Part shown: piece by piece, positions 44,236 to 54,565 of the stretch | Numbering within the stretch: position 1 is the first letter of the stretch | Layout of the letters: the number at the start of each line of letters is the position of its first letter | Notes under the pieces: generated by a model | What the model was told of the DNA's origin: nothing | The model's input: the letters and a program-made list of their open reading frames with translations, nothing else | The model's database searches: none | Translations under genes and position numbers: made by a program | Assembly: GCF_040869045.1 (NCBI RefSeq) | Contig: NC_090322.1 | Coordinates: 179,070,672 to 179,134,671, forward strand | DNA from: Eurosta solidaginis | Lineage: Eukaryota; Arthropoda; Insecta; Diptera; Tephritidae | Length of the DNA stretch: 64,000 bases | Direction of reading: 5' to 3'

Positions 44236-45010
44236 ATTTCCATAAGAATTTTTGACCCACGGAATAGTCTTTTTCGGTAACTTCCAGTTGAACTAGACAC
44301 TTGATACTTAGAACATAGTTCAGATCTCGGGGACATTACAATGCAAGTGAAAAAAAAAAATCCGCTAGGTGGGGCACGGATCGAGATATACAGAAAATTA
44401 ATTTTAAAATGGAAATTTTGCGATCGACTTTTAACTAACTTTTCGATGATCCAGAGACTTGAAGCTTAGCACATAGTTTGCGAGTCGATGGCCCTATAAT
44501 TTGTGGAAAACAAAATGCCGCTAGGTGGCGGACGAATCGAGATAAAAGAAAATCACTGAAAATCCCTGAAAAAACGTAGGGAATCTTGCGATCGATTTTA
44601 AAGTAACTTCCCGTTGAGCTAGATACTTGAAACTTGGGCCGTGAGTCTGAACCCGGTGGCAATGCAATATTTTATCAAAAAAATTCCGCTAGGTGGCGCA
44701 TGGATCGATATATTAGCAAAATTTATTTTAATTTGGAAATCTTTCAATCCATTTTTAACTAACTTCCCCGTTACCTAGAGACTTGTAACTTAGCAGATAC
44801 TTCGAGACCCGATGACAATACAATTTATAGAAAACAAAGCTCCGCTAGGTGGCGCGCTAATTGAGATAACTACAAATCCCTGAAAAACGAGGGGAATCTT
44901 GTGATCGATTTTTGAGTAACTTGCCGGTGGGTTAGAGACTTGAAGCTTGGTCCGTGGGTCAGAATCCGGTGAAAATGCAACATTTGATCAAAAAAATTTT
45001 GCAATCTTTC
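44236..45010 (+). repeat. Tandem array, each unit with a CTCF-like 14-mer
   Basis: Four units are delimited by the words CCGCTAGGTGGGGC (44362-44375), CCGCTAGGTGGCGG (44518-44531), CCGCTAGGTGGCGC (44686-44699) and CCGCTAGGTGGCGC (44842-44855). Spacings are 156, 168 and 156, so two unit types alternate in a ~324-bp dimer. Other conserved words are GAGACTTGAAGCTT, ATCGATTTT-AAGTAACTT and GGGAATCTTG. The best 14-mer fits the CTCF core consensus CCASYAGRKGGCRS at 13 of 14 positions. Whether any protein binds is unknown. The array recurs in reverse at 63126-63545. Confidence 0.85.
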
Positions 45011-45478
45011 AATTTAAGACAAACTATATACTAGGGATTAACTAATTGATTATTTAAAATTTAAACACGTGCTCTGCCTTTATAATTTTAAATCCCAAAA
45101 TTTTTTTACAAGAGCTATTGTTAAAGTTTTTTAGTCAGAATTCATCAGTACTATGTCTGTGTTAAAGGAAAAATTGCCTTCTATTTGTTTGTCCATTTAT
45201 ATAAAGGTAGTCCTTAAAAATTGTTTATCATATTTTTTTTTTGCATTTTTTTTAATTTCAATAATATTTTTTTTTGTATGACGTGGCAATTAATAATAAA
45301 TTTTTTTCCAAAGCACTTTGTACCGAAATACGGGTCAATTCAACCGAAATTTCTGTTAATTTTTATCCATCGCAACAACATTTTGAATCAACTGCGCACA
45401 AATCGTTGATTCGTAATTGACCGTTTTAGTAGTCAAATGAACAAAAAAGGTTGTTGTGACAAAAAAAAAAAATTTATG
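45011..45478. other. Unassigned AT-rich stretch with arm-like linker
   Basis: GTCCATTTATATAAAGGTAG then TCCTTAAAAATTG at 45191-45223, followed by a poly-T run, matches the outer arm of the palindrome at 63085-63125. Otherwise AT-rich and unassigned. Confidence 0.5.
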
Positions 45479-45801
45479 TAAGGCGCGATAACCTCCGAAG
45501 AGATCTAAGGCCGAGCTTCTCTTCCAATTTGCGTAGGTCTCCTCTTGATTTTCCCTACAAATTGGCCGGACGGGACCTACATGTTTTATGCCGACTCCGA
45601 ACGGCATCTGCAAGGCAGATGAGTTTTCACTGAGAGCTTTTCATGGCAGAAATACACTCGGAGCGCTAGCCAAACAATGTCGAGGGGCGACCCCGCTAGG
45701 AAATTTTTCTTCTAATTGAAAAACCTTATTTCTAAAATTTTTATGTTGCCTTGCCCGGGGTGCAACCCAGGGCATACGGTGTGGCAGGCGGAGCACGTTA
45801 C
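45479..45801 (-). mobile_element. tRNA-derived SINE, head truncated
   Basis: Carries AAGGCGCGATAACCTCCGAA, GGCCGAGCTTCTCTTCCAA, CCGACTCCGAACGGCATCTG, CGGAGCGCTAGCCAAACAA and a B-box region (reversed GGGTTGCACC). The A-box end stops at GGCGGAGCACGTTAC, where unrelated sequence begins. Confidence 0.85.
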
Positions 45802-47884
45802 GTAAATTGGGCTTACATCAAATATGCTGGCACACATTAAACATTATACACTTTACTATTTTGTTTTATTAAACGCACTTTCACTATAAATTTTATATTT
45901 TATAATTTATTTAATTTATAGTTTTGAACTTCGCTTTGTAAATAGAAATGAAAATAGAAGTCACACAACTGCTTCTCAATTTTTTCAGTTTCAATTTCAG
46001 CTCAGCTCATTCTCAATTTCTTCCCTGGCATGTAGTTGCCACACTTGATTGTTTCGAACAACACTTTTAGAATAAATGTTTGACGTAACATTTTAAAATG
46101 AGAACTTGTAAGGTATAGAAAAGTAAAGAATCAAATGGCAGGAAGGTAATTCACCACTGGAGTAACTTTATATGTTTTCGGCAAGTTTAATTTTCGTAAC
46201 ACATTAAGTTGAAATGATTCCAAAACAACACAAACCTTTATTTTGTCGGAAACATCAACATTACAAAAGGATGTTTTTTATTATCTTATTAAATTCGTTC
46301 GCGTGAGTGAAAATTCGTAAAAACAGAACAAAATGCTACTAACTTTGGAAAAATCCTGTTCGTTCAAACAAAACTTTTGCAACAAGAGGGCGCAATTTTG
46401 CATTTCGCTTGGAGAAGTTGTAAAATTGTACCCGATAAATAGGTGTCCCGGTATATCATAATTTTTTGCACAGTAAATTCAAAAAAGGGTTTTTCGTTGT
46501 GTATTGGTAACTGAAAAACTGTTTTTTTTTCCCTTTTTGTGTGTTTTTGCGATTTGGTGGTTTTCTTATTTTGGTATTTTTTTTAAACAAGCGGCACCAT
46601 CGTCATAAGTACAAAGTAGAGAGCATATTGAGCGTAAAATTCTCTTTGAAATTTGCTCATGTATTGACTGTTGATCGCTGTTGAAATGACCAGTGAAATC
46701 AGTTGTGTTAACAGAAAAATCAGTTAAATTGACCAGGAATCTGTCAATTTTACAGAATTTTGTTAACTTAAGAGCGACAGTTACTCTTCTGTTGAAATGA
46801 GTAAACCAATTTGTTCGTTTGACAAAGAACTCGGTCGAATTAACCGTAATTCGATCAATTTCACCGAATCTCGGTTAAGTCAAGAACAACAGAACCGATT
46901 TATGGATTTTACTAGCACCATTTCTTTCAGTGAAGATAAATGTGTGACCGCAAGTTGAAAACGAAAGCGAGACAACTTCATAGGGAGATAAAGCAGAGGC
47001 ACAAAGGCGTGTGTGTGAGGACCTTAAGCTGCTAGGCATCAGAAATAATGTCCACAAATTTTACCAAAAAATCTGGCGACAGACGCAAGGGTTCAAACCT
47101 AGGGCAAACTCCTGTAAAAACGAAAACGGCGACCATTTTAAATTATTATTTAACAGTTCTGGTCAGGATTCAAGAGAATGAATCCACAGCTATAGCCCTT
47201 TAAAAATTAAGACGTCGTTCCGAAATTAGTAGACAACTATACAAACTGTACCGGGTATGAAATACTTCACTTACTATTTAGTTATTTCAGTATTAAGTAT
47301 TACGCATACCAACACATGACCAATATTTGTGACTTCACGACTTATGTGCGTGACATATAAGCACATTACGCAAAGCTGGTAAAATTTGCTTCCATCAACT
47401 CACCTGCCAATGCTCTTATAACAACAACCCATACCGCCTCTCCTAACGTAATAAATTTCCAATCAACGGAATATTTTAATGATGTGCAATTATATTTATC
47501 AAAAATTATTCATTTACAGCCAATTTATAATGTTAGATGTGATAATATTGATGATGAAGATGATTACACATATTTGTACCCGCACGTGCGTGTGAAGCAC
47601 AAGGAAAGCATCAATCGAAGACCCAATAAACACAACAAAGGAGGGTATAAGCAGGACGACTTCGGGGCTGATGATCGAAACCTGGGATGCCTGCATGTAA
47701 TCAAGCTAAATTTGAAGAAGGGATCAAGCTGAATTTGAAGAAAGCTCTTGAAATAATTCATCAGGATAAAAGCCTATAAAGAGCAGCAACTAAATATTAT
47801 TTTGAAATGTGGTCAAGACTTTTGAGATTAAGTAAAATGGCAGCTTTTTTTTCTTACCATATTTCTTCAATTATACTATTTTTT
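45802..47884. other. Unassigned sequence, about 2 kb
   Basis: The part 45802-46110 begins exactly where the SINE is truncated and may be a separate insertion (possibly LTR-type, unproven). The part 46660-46910 contains loosely repeated words such as AAATTGACC, GTCAATTTTAC, TTAACCG and CAATTTCACCG in both orientations. The 82-residue frame at 47484-47732 is charged and motif-free. Confidence 0.35.
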
Positions 47885-47990
47885 TAATATTCGATAATTT
47901 CAGAAAAAACTTCCACACATTTTTTAACTTAAACTTTGCCATGCATCTCAAACACGTTTTCAAAAAATCGTGAAAATCTACGAAAATTAT
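47885..47990 (+). repeat. Single arm related to the 22.4-kb foldback element
   Basis: CAGAAAAAACTTCCAC, ATGCATCTCAAACACGTTTTC and TTATTTCAAACTTG follow the same order as the left arm at 22440-22560. Only one arm is recognised here. Confidence 0.45.
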
Positions 47991-47997
47991 TTCAAAC

Positions 47998-48680
47998 TTG
48001 GCGGTCAGCGTGGTGTTGTGGTAGCATGTTCCGCCTACCATGCCGAAAATCTTATCGGGAAAAGCAACACCAATAATCAAAAAAAAAGATAAAGAAATAC
48101 TTGACGCGATTTACCTCCGAGGAGAATTAGACGGAACTTCTCTTTCAATTTGAGTCGTGCTCCTCTCAAACTTCCCCATAAATTGACGGGAGGGTACCTC
48201 CGTGATTTATGCCGACTCCAAACGGCATTTGCAATGTTGATGCATTTTCACTGAGAATTTTTTCATGGCAGAAGTACACTCGGAGTATTTTGCCAAATGA
48301 CTTTCGAGGGGCAACCGCGATTAGAAAAAATTGAGCTAATTAAAACAAATTTCTGACTTTTTACGTTTGGTAGGCAGAACACGCTACCACCTCACCACGC
48401 CGGCCGCGAACAAGAAAGTTATTTAACAAGTTTTTTCAATTAGAGAACAAGTTTTCAAAGCATGGTCGTCCCTCGGCAGTGTTTTTCAAAGACTCCGAGT
48501 GCATTTGTGCCATGAAAAGTTTCTCAGTGAAAAGTTATCTGCCTTGCAGTTACCGTTCGGAGTCGGCATTAAACATGTAGGTCCCGTCTCACCAATTTGT
48601 AGGAAAATGTCAAAGGAGCAAGACGCGAGTTGGAAGAGAAGCTCGGCTAAGATTCTCCTCGGAAATATATTATGCCTTGA
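47998..48680 (+). mobile_element. tRNA-derived SINE split by a second SINE
   Basis: The promoter head (GTCAGCGTGGTGTTGTGGTA, GCATGTTCCGCC) and GCAACACCAATAATC lie at 47998-48090. The rest of the body resumes after the inserted minus-strand SINE with TCAATTAGAGAACAAG, GTCGTCCCTCGGCAGTG, GACTCCGAGTGC, CCATGAAAAG, CGTTCGGAGTCGGCAT, GAAGAGAAGCTCGGC at 48408-48680. Joining the two parts gives the standard SINE order. The older, plus-strand copy was thus the target. Confidence 0.8.
48100..48407 (-). mobile_element. tRNA-derived SINE inserted into another SINE
   Basis: Plus-strand order CTTGACGCGATTTACC, GCCGACTCCAAACGGCAT, ACTCGGAGTA, then at the right ACGCTACCACCTCACCACGC and CGGCCGC, the reversed promoter head. 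Flanks GATAAAGAAA (48089-48098) and GAACAAGAAA (48408-48417) agree at 8 of 10 positions and may be a decayed target duplication. Confidence 0.85.
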
Positions 48681-48809
48681 TTTTTTTAATTTTTTAATAA
48701 AATTTTATTTAAAGAAATTGGGTGAAAGTGCCACTGCTATTTTCGTGTTCGCATCGTTGCGTCTGTTTACATCGATGTGTTTGCAGAAAATGGTGCTCTG
48801 AATTGAACT
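48681..48809. other. No recognised feature
   Basis: Short spacer between the split SINE and the palindrome. Confidence 0.3.
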
Positions 48810-49393
48810 GTATCGTTTATTCTTGGATCATTTTGGAACTACTTAGTCACCGTTTCGTGAACATTTCGGTATGATTTTAGAATCATTTCAAGACTGTATT
48901 AAAACCATTTCGAAACAATTTTAGGATCGCTTACGAATAATTTTAGAGTTATTATAACGGGTGAGTTTGAGGATCATTACAAAAATATTTTCGGAACAAT
49001 TTTAGCATCCTCTTGGGTATATTCAGGATAATTTTTGGAATGTTTTCGAGATTGTTTTGGGACCAATTCGGCACAATTTCAGGACAGTGCCGATATAGTC
49101 TCGAAATGTTACTGAAGTTGTCCCAAAATAATACCTAAAATAGTCCCGAAGTTATCTTGAAATTGTTCCTCAATTGGTCCCGAATTAGTTGCGAAATTAT
49201 TCTAAAGGGATCCCGTAACTGTCCCGAAACAGTTTCGAAAAAGTCTTGAGATGATCCTGCAGTTGTCCCAAATGATACTTTAAATTATCTGAAAGCGATC
49301 TTGAAATTGTTCCGAAATGATTCTGAAGTCATAGCGAAATATTCACAAAATGGTTCCGAAGTAGTTCCAAAATGGCCCAAGAATAAATGATAC
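48810..49393. mobile_element. 584-bp palindromic foldback element built of short repeats
   Basis: The left end GTATCGTTTATTCTTGGATC then ATTTTGGAACTACTT is matched in reverse by the right end AAGTAGTTCCAAAATGGCCC then AAGAATAAATGATAC. The left half is a string of diverged ATTTCGAAACAATTTTAGGATC-type words. The right half is the same in opposite orientation (GTCCCGAAATTGTCCCGAA-type words). The orientation flips near 49090-49100. No open frame. Typical of a foldback/MITE whose arms are minisatellite-like. Confidence 0.8.
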
Positions 49394-50522
49394 ACTGCCG
49401 TTTCCTTCAACATTTTATCGAAGTTCGTCGGTCCTTAATTATGGACAAAGGTGACACCTAGCTCTATATTAGCTTATATGCACGCGCAATTAGATTTTTT
49501 ATCGCCAGACTTTCATTTAAACTTAAATTCTTTTTTTTTTTTCAAAAATATCTTCAAATATTACACAGTAGTCCCGTATTCAAGATATTAAATAATTTTC
49601 ATCATCACTTCTATAACCTAAAAATGTGGCAACTTAAAAGAGTCTCATTAACTGTTGGTGTACTTATATACACATTCACTCAATACCACACTCTCCTCCC
49701 CTTTATGTTCGTAATTCATACTTTGAACCATTCAGTGCATTCATGCATAAGATGTCATTAACTTTGTTAAGGAAGCAAAGACGTTCTAAACGCATTTACA
49801 GTAACAGTGGAGATGGTAGGTATGTTGATCTTGAAGTGTCGAATATAGTATTAGTCAACCTAAGAAATTTACACACTTGTTGAAGTGTTTGTATGTGTTG
49901 GTAACACAAAAGGGAGGGGATACCAAATATTACCTCCTGTTTGTTCTTTTAACTTAGCCTTGGTTCTTTTTCATCATTATAAATTAACCTTAATCTATTT
50001 TTGTATACCATTTATTTTGCGATATTCATAAAAAGAGAAAATGATACAAAATAAAGGAAGAGAAAATAAAACAGGTCTAGACAAACATGTTTATCAAATT
50101 TTCATTTAACTAATTTTTTAACTAATAATCCATTAGGCGACGAAGAAAGCACAACCTGTGGTATGATTCAAAAGGCAAAAAGGGAGCTTATAGATAACAA
50201 CGAGACAAACAATGCAATAACTTATTCAATATTTACACATTTTCGTATTTTTAATAATTGAAGAATGTTTTTGAATCTCTTTCTTAACCTTGGTCTTTTT
50301 GTTTCCCTACCCTCCTTTTCTTTGTCACCACATGTTTTAGGATATCTCTTCTTCTACCTTCCCGGTCTCTGCATCTCTATCCTCTCTCTCTCTCTTGCTC
50401 CCTCCTTCGAACTCATTCGCTTCATCCGTCTCTCTCTTTCTCCTTTCCTTGTTTTCAATTTAATTCGTTTCCTGTATCAAAATATCTAGAAACCCACGTA
50501 CTAAAAACAGCATAAAAAAGTA
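49394..50522. other. Unassigned sequence with a CT-rich tract
   Basis: AT-rich until about 50280. A pyrimidine-rich tract with CTCTCTCTCTC runs from about 50320 to 50460. The 74-residue frame over it is low-complexity. Confidence 0.4.
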
Positions 50523-50793
50523 TTTGACTTGATTTACCTCATGCCAAGTTTCTCTTGCAATTTGATTCGTGCCCTTTTAATTCTTCTCTACACATTTGGT
50601 GACGTGATCTGTATGTTTGATGCTGACCCCGAAAGGCAGATGAATTTTCAATGTCGAGGGCAGAAAACCCAGAAAAATTGTTTGTTATTCGAAAAAGTGT
50701 TTCTAATTTTTTGATAATGCTTTGCTGGACTTGCACCCTAGACTTTCAGTGTGGGAGGTGGTGCACACAACCATCACACCACGGGGGTCGTCT
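50523..50793 (-). mobile_element. Diverged tRNA-derived SINE with internal deletion
   Basis: Ordered words: ACTTGATTTACC, AAGTTTCTCTTGCAATTTG, TGCTGACCCCGAAAGGCAG, ATGAATTTTCA, then a jump over the ACTCGGAGTG block to GTCGAGGGCAGA, and at the right CAACCATCACACCACGG (reversed A box TGGTGTGATGGTTG). About 40-60 bases of the standard body are missing. Confidence 0.7.
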
Positions 50794-50854
50794 TTAAAAA
50801 ATTGTATACGAAATATTAATCTCACTATGTATGAGGTCTGTTTTTACACTTTCT

Positions 50855-51135
50855 CGATATTTATCCCTTCCACTTCATTTGCCTTTCCTCTCCTCCAACC
50901 CAACCTATTTTACGTTATCTCCTTCCCTTCTCTGGCTTTCTCTCCCTTCTCTCACCCTACGCACTTTATCCATTTTTATCCCCTTTTCCTACTCCCACTT
51001 TCCTTCCCCTCTTTCACTATATCTATTTTTCTTCCACTTCCCTTTACTTTCTGCCCATCTCCGATTTCCACTTCTACCTATATTTTTTTATTTATCTCTT
51101 TCCCTTTTCATGTCGCTCTTCTTCTAAGCCCCTGC
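50855..51135. repeat. Pyrimidine-rich low-complexity tract
   Basis: Strongly C/T-rich on the plus strand (words such as CCTTCCCTTCTCTGGC and TCCCCTCTTTCAC). It produces overlapping long frames (186 and 98 residues) full of Ser/Phe/Leu/Pro, which are artefacts of composition. A purine-rich counterpart lies at 54335-54500. Confidence 0.7.
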
Positions 51136-52059
51136 CCCTTGTTGAAACCCTTGTTAGCACATCCTATTTTATACCGATGTTGTGAAAACAGATCATGCGG
51201 TCACCCTGGTTCACATTTTGGTGTTAATATCAGAAATGGTTTCACAATTGGAACCAAAACATACCCACAAACCATCTACTGAAACTTACTGACAAACCGT
51301 TTACAAAATTATACCCGAGCAACGTAGCTCTAATTTTTAAAATTGCATTTGTATTTTATAGGTAGCATAAATTACTTTTTTTGGAACGAAAATTTCTCAA
51401 ATAATAAGTTTATTAAGGAAGTAAGTCTGTAACAAATTTCAAGGAAACCGCAACCATCGTTTAGGAGCAGTTCAGTCACTAACACATGCACAGAAGAAAT
51501 ATATACATTGAGATGTATGTAGCTATGCTAGCAAATGCTGCTTTTTTCACTATTTCAATGTTTGATTCGTAGCAAACAAACACTCAAACTGTTTTTTTTG
51601 TTTTTTTGTTTTGAAAGTGTAATCTTTTTTTGAAAAATTCAATTTTTTTTATATCAGAATGGGATAAACTTTATTTTTTATGCAGAGTGAAAAAAAGAAT
51701 TTCAAAAATTACCTTTCATTTCCATATTTCTTTAAATAGAGGACAATTTCAAAGAATTTCTAGTTTTTGTATAAAAGTTATCACTAACTTTAGTGAACAT
51801 TTTTATTAAATATTGTAAGAATATTTATTGAATATTTCTCACAAAATTTATTTGTATGAGCTGGCCCAGTTTTTAGAATTTTTTTTAATGTGAATTTGTT
51901 GCACATGCAATATCTGGGTATCCTAAGTATTGGAAACATTTTTTCTTGGTCATTGCAGAAAATTAAAGAGTCATTGCCTACAAATCCTCATACTCAAGAA
52001 AATTCAAAAATCATTTTATAAAACGTTCTAAATTTTCAAAAACGTTTTTGCGATTGATT
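51136..52059. other. Mostly unassigned; weak family-A monomer near 51190
   Basis: GTCACCCTGGTTCACATTTTGG then GTTAATATCAGAAATGG at 51198-51240 recalls one family-A ~130-bp monomer. The rest is AT-rich with many poly-T runs and no coding pattern. Confidence 0.4.
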
Positions 52060-52768
52060 TGCATGTATTTATATCTTAACCAAATTCGGTATACGGGCTT
52101 AACTGGACCCAGAATAGATTTGTATTGAAATGAAATTACTCGGATGATAACCACACCCACTTTTTCGATATCGAAAATTTGGAAAAAGAAAAAAGTGAGA
52201 TAGTTCAAAAACGAATAGCGCTTAGCTAATTAAATTTTGTAGGTTGATTGGTTTTTTGACGCAAAACATAAGTTGCAAACAATTTTGGAATATGGGCGTG
52301 GCACCATCTACATTTAGAAGAAGAAAATTTGGAAGTTTAATCAAAATCCGTAAATCGAAATCCGTTAAAGATATTACATTGAAATTTGGCAGAGACACCA
52401 CCCTTACCAAATTATATTGACTGAGTGAAGATAGTCAAAATCGGTTAAAGACCACGCCCACTATTACATGTAAAGTATGTTTAAAAGAGTCGTAGACTAG
52501 AATAATAAGCTATACCTTAGCGAAAAATAGTTTTGTATCAATGACATTTCACTTACCAAGTTTTATTATTAGTGGAAATTGGGAGAAATTTGTTTTAATA
52601 GGCGGTGGCACGCCCCTATTCCTATCAAGCATAACACATTATTTCAAGAGCCTAAAAAACAAAATGCGAAAAAGTAATTTATCTGAAATGAACTGTACAA
52701 CTGAAACTCACGCTAAGTATTTAATGTTCAGATGAACCCGAAATAAGACATCCTTACTTGTTACTTCT
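52060..52768 (+). mobile_element. Diverged family-A Helentron-like element A7
   Basis: A-type blocks in order: AACCACACCCACTTTTTCG, ATATGGGCGTGGCACC, AAGATATTACATTGAAATTTGG, ACCACGCCCACTATTAC, GGCGGTGGCACGCCCC. It ends with TTCAGATGAACCCGAA (decayed hairpin) and CATCCTTACTTGTTAC, the A-type 3' end. The 5' end and monomer array are missing. Confidence 0.7.
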
Positions 52769-52899
52769 CTAACGGGTTTTTCCGGTTTCACTAGTCTCAA
52801 ACGTTTTGCTCTCGCCTGAGTGAAATATCGCTTAATTGACCGCAACTAATGTATATTGTTAAGTTCAAACTACTTTTGGGTGACACAAGCGTAATATTC

Positions 52900-53570
52900 T
52901 GGAATCAAATCCGAAATATAGTCCAATCATTATAGCGACGTAAGAATGGTTTTTGAAGACACTCTTTCACGTAAATTTCTGCGTTGATGGTTCTCAGCAT
53001 AGAGGACGGCGTGGATTTATGCCGACTTTCATAAATAGTTTGCAAAACATACTTTTTTGCAAAGCTTTTCTATCAAGGTGGATTTTTTCCAAAAAAGGAA
53101 TCTACTCTTCAAAACTGCAAGCAGTAGACTGGGTACCTGGCAGCTTGCGAAGGTTAAGAGTTAGTTAAAACTTACGTGCCTTTTTCACATCTGTTTTCAC
53201 TTTGTTTTGGAATTTGTTTCTTTCTTTAAGATTTTAATACCATTTCTCTGTTTCATTCGTGTGAATAGTGCGGTTTTGGCTATTTAGGCAACATTCCGTT
53301 ATTCTCAAACTGGGAATCTGATAATCTCTTTGGGCGGCCACTTCTTGGCTTGTCTTTTATTTAACCTTCCATCAAATGCAAAACACATCTTGGGGCAGTG
53401 TCATAAGCCTTTCTGTGAGTTTTGTAAATTTTTTTTAACCAATCATTGGGATTATTCATCCAAATGTACAACATTTTTTTTCGTAGCCCTTTTCTCTTAC
53501 TAATTTTCCTCGTTGTTGAAGTCTTGGCTTCAGAGACTAATATATTTTTGAAAATTGTGTAAAACACCAA
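52900..53570 (-). pseudogene. Tc1/mariner-superfamily transposase fossil
   Basis: Minus-strand pieces in order: KAYDTAPRCVLHLMEG (end of a frame from 53570), then KPRSGRPKRLSDSQFENN at about 53300-53352, later a GRRPL-like block, and TINAEIYVKECLQKPFL at about 52955-53005. RSGRP followed by a helix-turn-helix lead, and the N-A-E-x-Y-x-K-ECLQK-x-LLP block before the second catalytic Asp, are hallmarks of Tc1/mariner transposases, which cut and paste DNA at TA sites. The WPDLA-type and C-terminal catalytic parts are scrambled. Frameshifts and stops throughout; terminal repeats not located. Confidence 0.65.
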
Positions 53571-54079
53571 TTCATAATTAGCCTATTTTATCATTACTTC
53601 AAAACTTATGGGGAGATCTAGGTTTGCAAAACTTTCTGTACCATCTTAACATATAAAAAAAAAACACGTGTCACAACATTTTCGGCCGCGATGGACTCCT
53701 AAACTACTTTACCGATTTTGAATTTGTTTTGCACCCCGTGTGTAGTTTGATCTAACTTGAGACATAGGATAGGTTATATCTCAGTTTATATTCGCAATAT
53801 TATTTTATTGCAATTTTTTTTATTTGTTTATACGTAATAATAAAATGTTACGTATACGCAGTGGCACTCGTATTTTCAGGTGGTGCGGATATACTTCCGT
53901 GTAATTGCTTGGTGTTTAATTAAACAACCTGCTTATCAAAAAGAATATTGTAGCGAATGATATCAAGTATAGCACATCACTAGGCCCGCCGAGGGGGTGG
54001 GGTTTCTGAGGGGCCCGCGATTTAGAGGTATTATGAAATTTTTTTTTAATTCAGGAGAGTCTTTAGTTGTGTAGAGGGT
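53571..54079. other. No recognised feature
   Basis: AT-rich with a short GC-rich patch (CCCGCCGAGGGGGTGGGG) near 53986. No coding pattern. Confidence 0.35.
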
Positions 54080-54227
54080 AATTTTCATACCCCTGGGTGA
54101 CTACGGTCTCGAGATATAGGCCAAAACGTGGGCCAGTGAATGCCTAGACAGTGTTTATACAATATGGATATCAAATGAAAGATGTTGATGAGTGCTTTAG
54201 TACAGAGTAATATATTATCCAGAGACG

Positions 54228-54292
54228 GACTGGGCCTGGGATTAGGACTAGGACTGGGACTGAGACTCGGAGTGAGACTGGTACTGGGACTG
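54228..54292. repeat. Degenerate (GGGACT)n minisatellite
   Basis: About ten imperfect hexamers: GGGACT, GGACTA, GAGACT and similar. Confidence 0.85.
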
Positions 54293-54334
54293 GAATAAAA
54301 TACATACCACCCTCTGGGACAGTCAATAAGGGAT

Positions 54335-54500
54335 GCAGAAGAATGAGAAGAAATTGATAGAAGAGAAAAGAGAGAAGGAGATTGAGAAAGAGATAGAACG
54401 AGACGAAGATGGAGATAGACGAAGCGAAAAAGACGGAGGGAGGAGTGAATAAAAGGATTAGAAAAAGTGAAGAGGGGGAGGGCAGAGTCAGACGGAAAAA
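54335..54500. repeat. Purine-rich tract
   Basis: Plus strand almost entirely A/G (GAAGAGAAAAGAGAGAAGGAG type words). Compositionally the complement of 50855-51135. Confidence 0.8.
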
Positions 54501-54565
54501 GCTTATTAAAATGTATGCAGATAGGCCAAATTTAGGGCAAGACAACGTCTGCCGGGTCTTCTAGT

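Larger units (their letters stand above)
54080..54565 (-). mobile_element. Family-A-related fragment with hexamer and purine-rich interior
   Basis: 54105-54215 is a diverged ~130-bp family-A monomer (CTCGAGATATAGGCC, ATATGGATATCAAATGAAAG, ATGTTGATGAGTG). A GGGACT-type hexamer block follows, then a purine-rich tract, and GGGCAAGACAACGTCTGCC then GGGTCTTCTAGT at the right end, which I recall as the terminus of a common dipteran repeat. A 124-residue minus-strand frame across it is compositional. Confidence 0.5.

Noticed and set aside
44236..45010. Calling the CTCF-like array a functional insulator
   Set aside because: Motif similarity alone does not show binding; kept as a hypothesis in the findings only.
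50722..51282. 186-residue plus-strand open frame, longest in the window
   Set aside because: It lies on a pyrimidine-rich tract and partly on a SINE; the protein is low-complexity Ser/Phe/Leu/Pro with no motif, and a second frame over the same tract is also open.
54171..54545. 124-residue minus-strand open frame with hydrophobic runs and Val-Pro repeats
   Set aside because: It is the complement of a purine-rich tract and a GGGACT hexamer array; the apparent membrane segments and Val-Pro repeats come from base composition.
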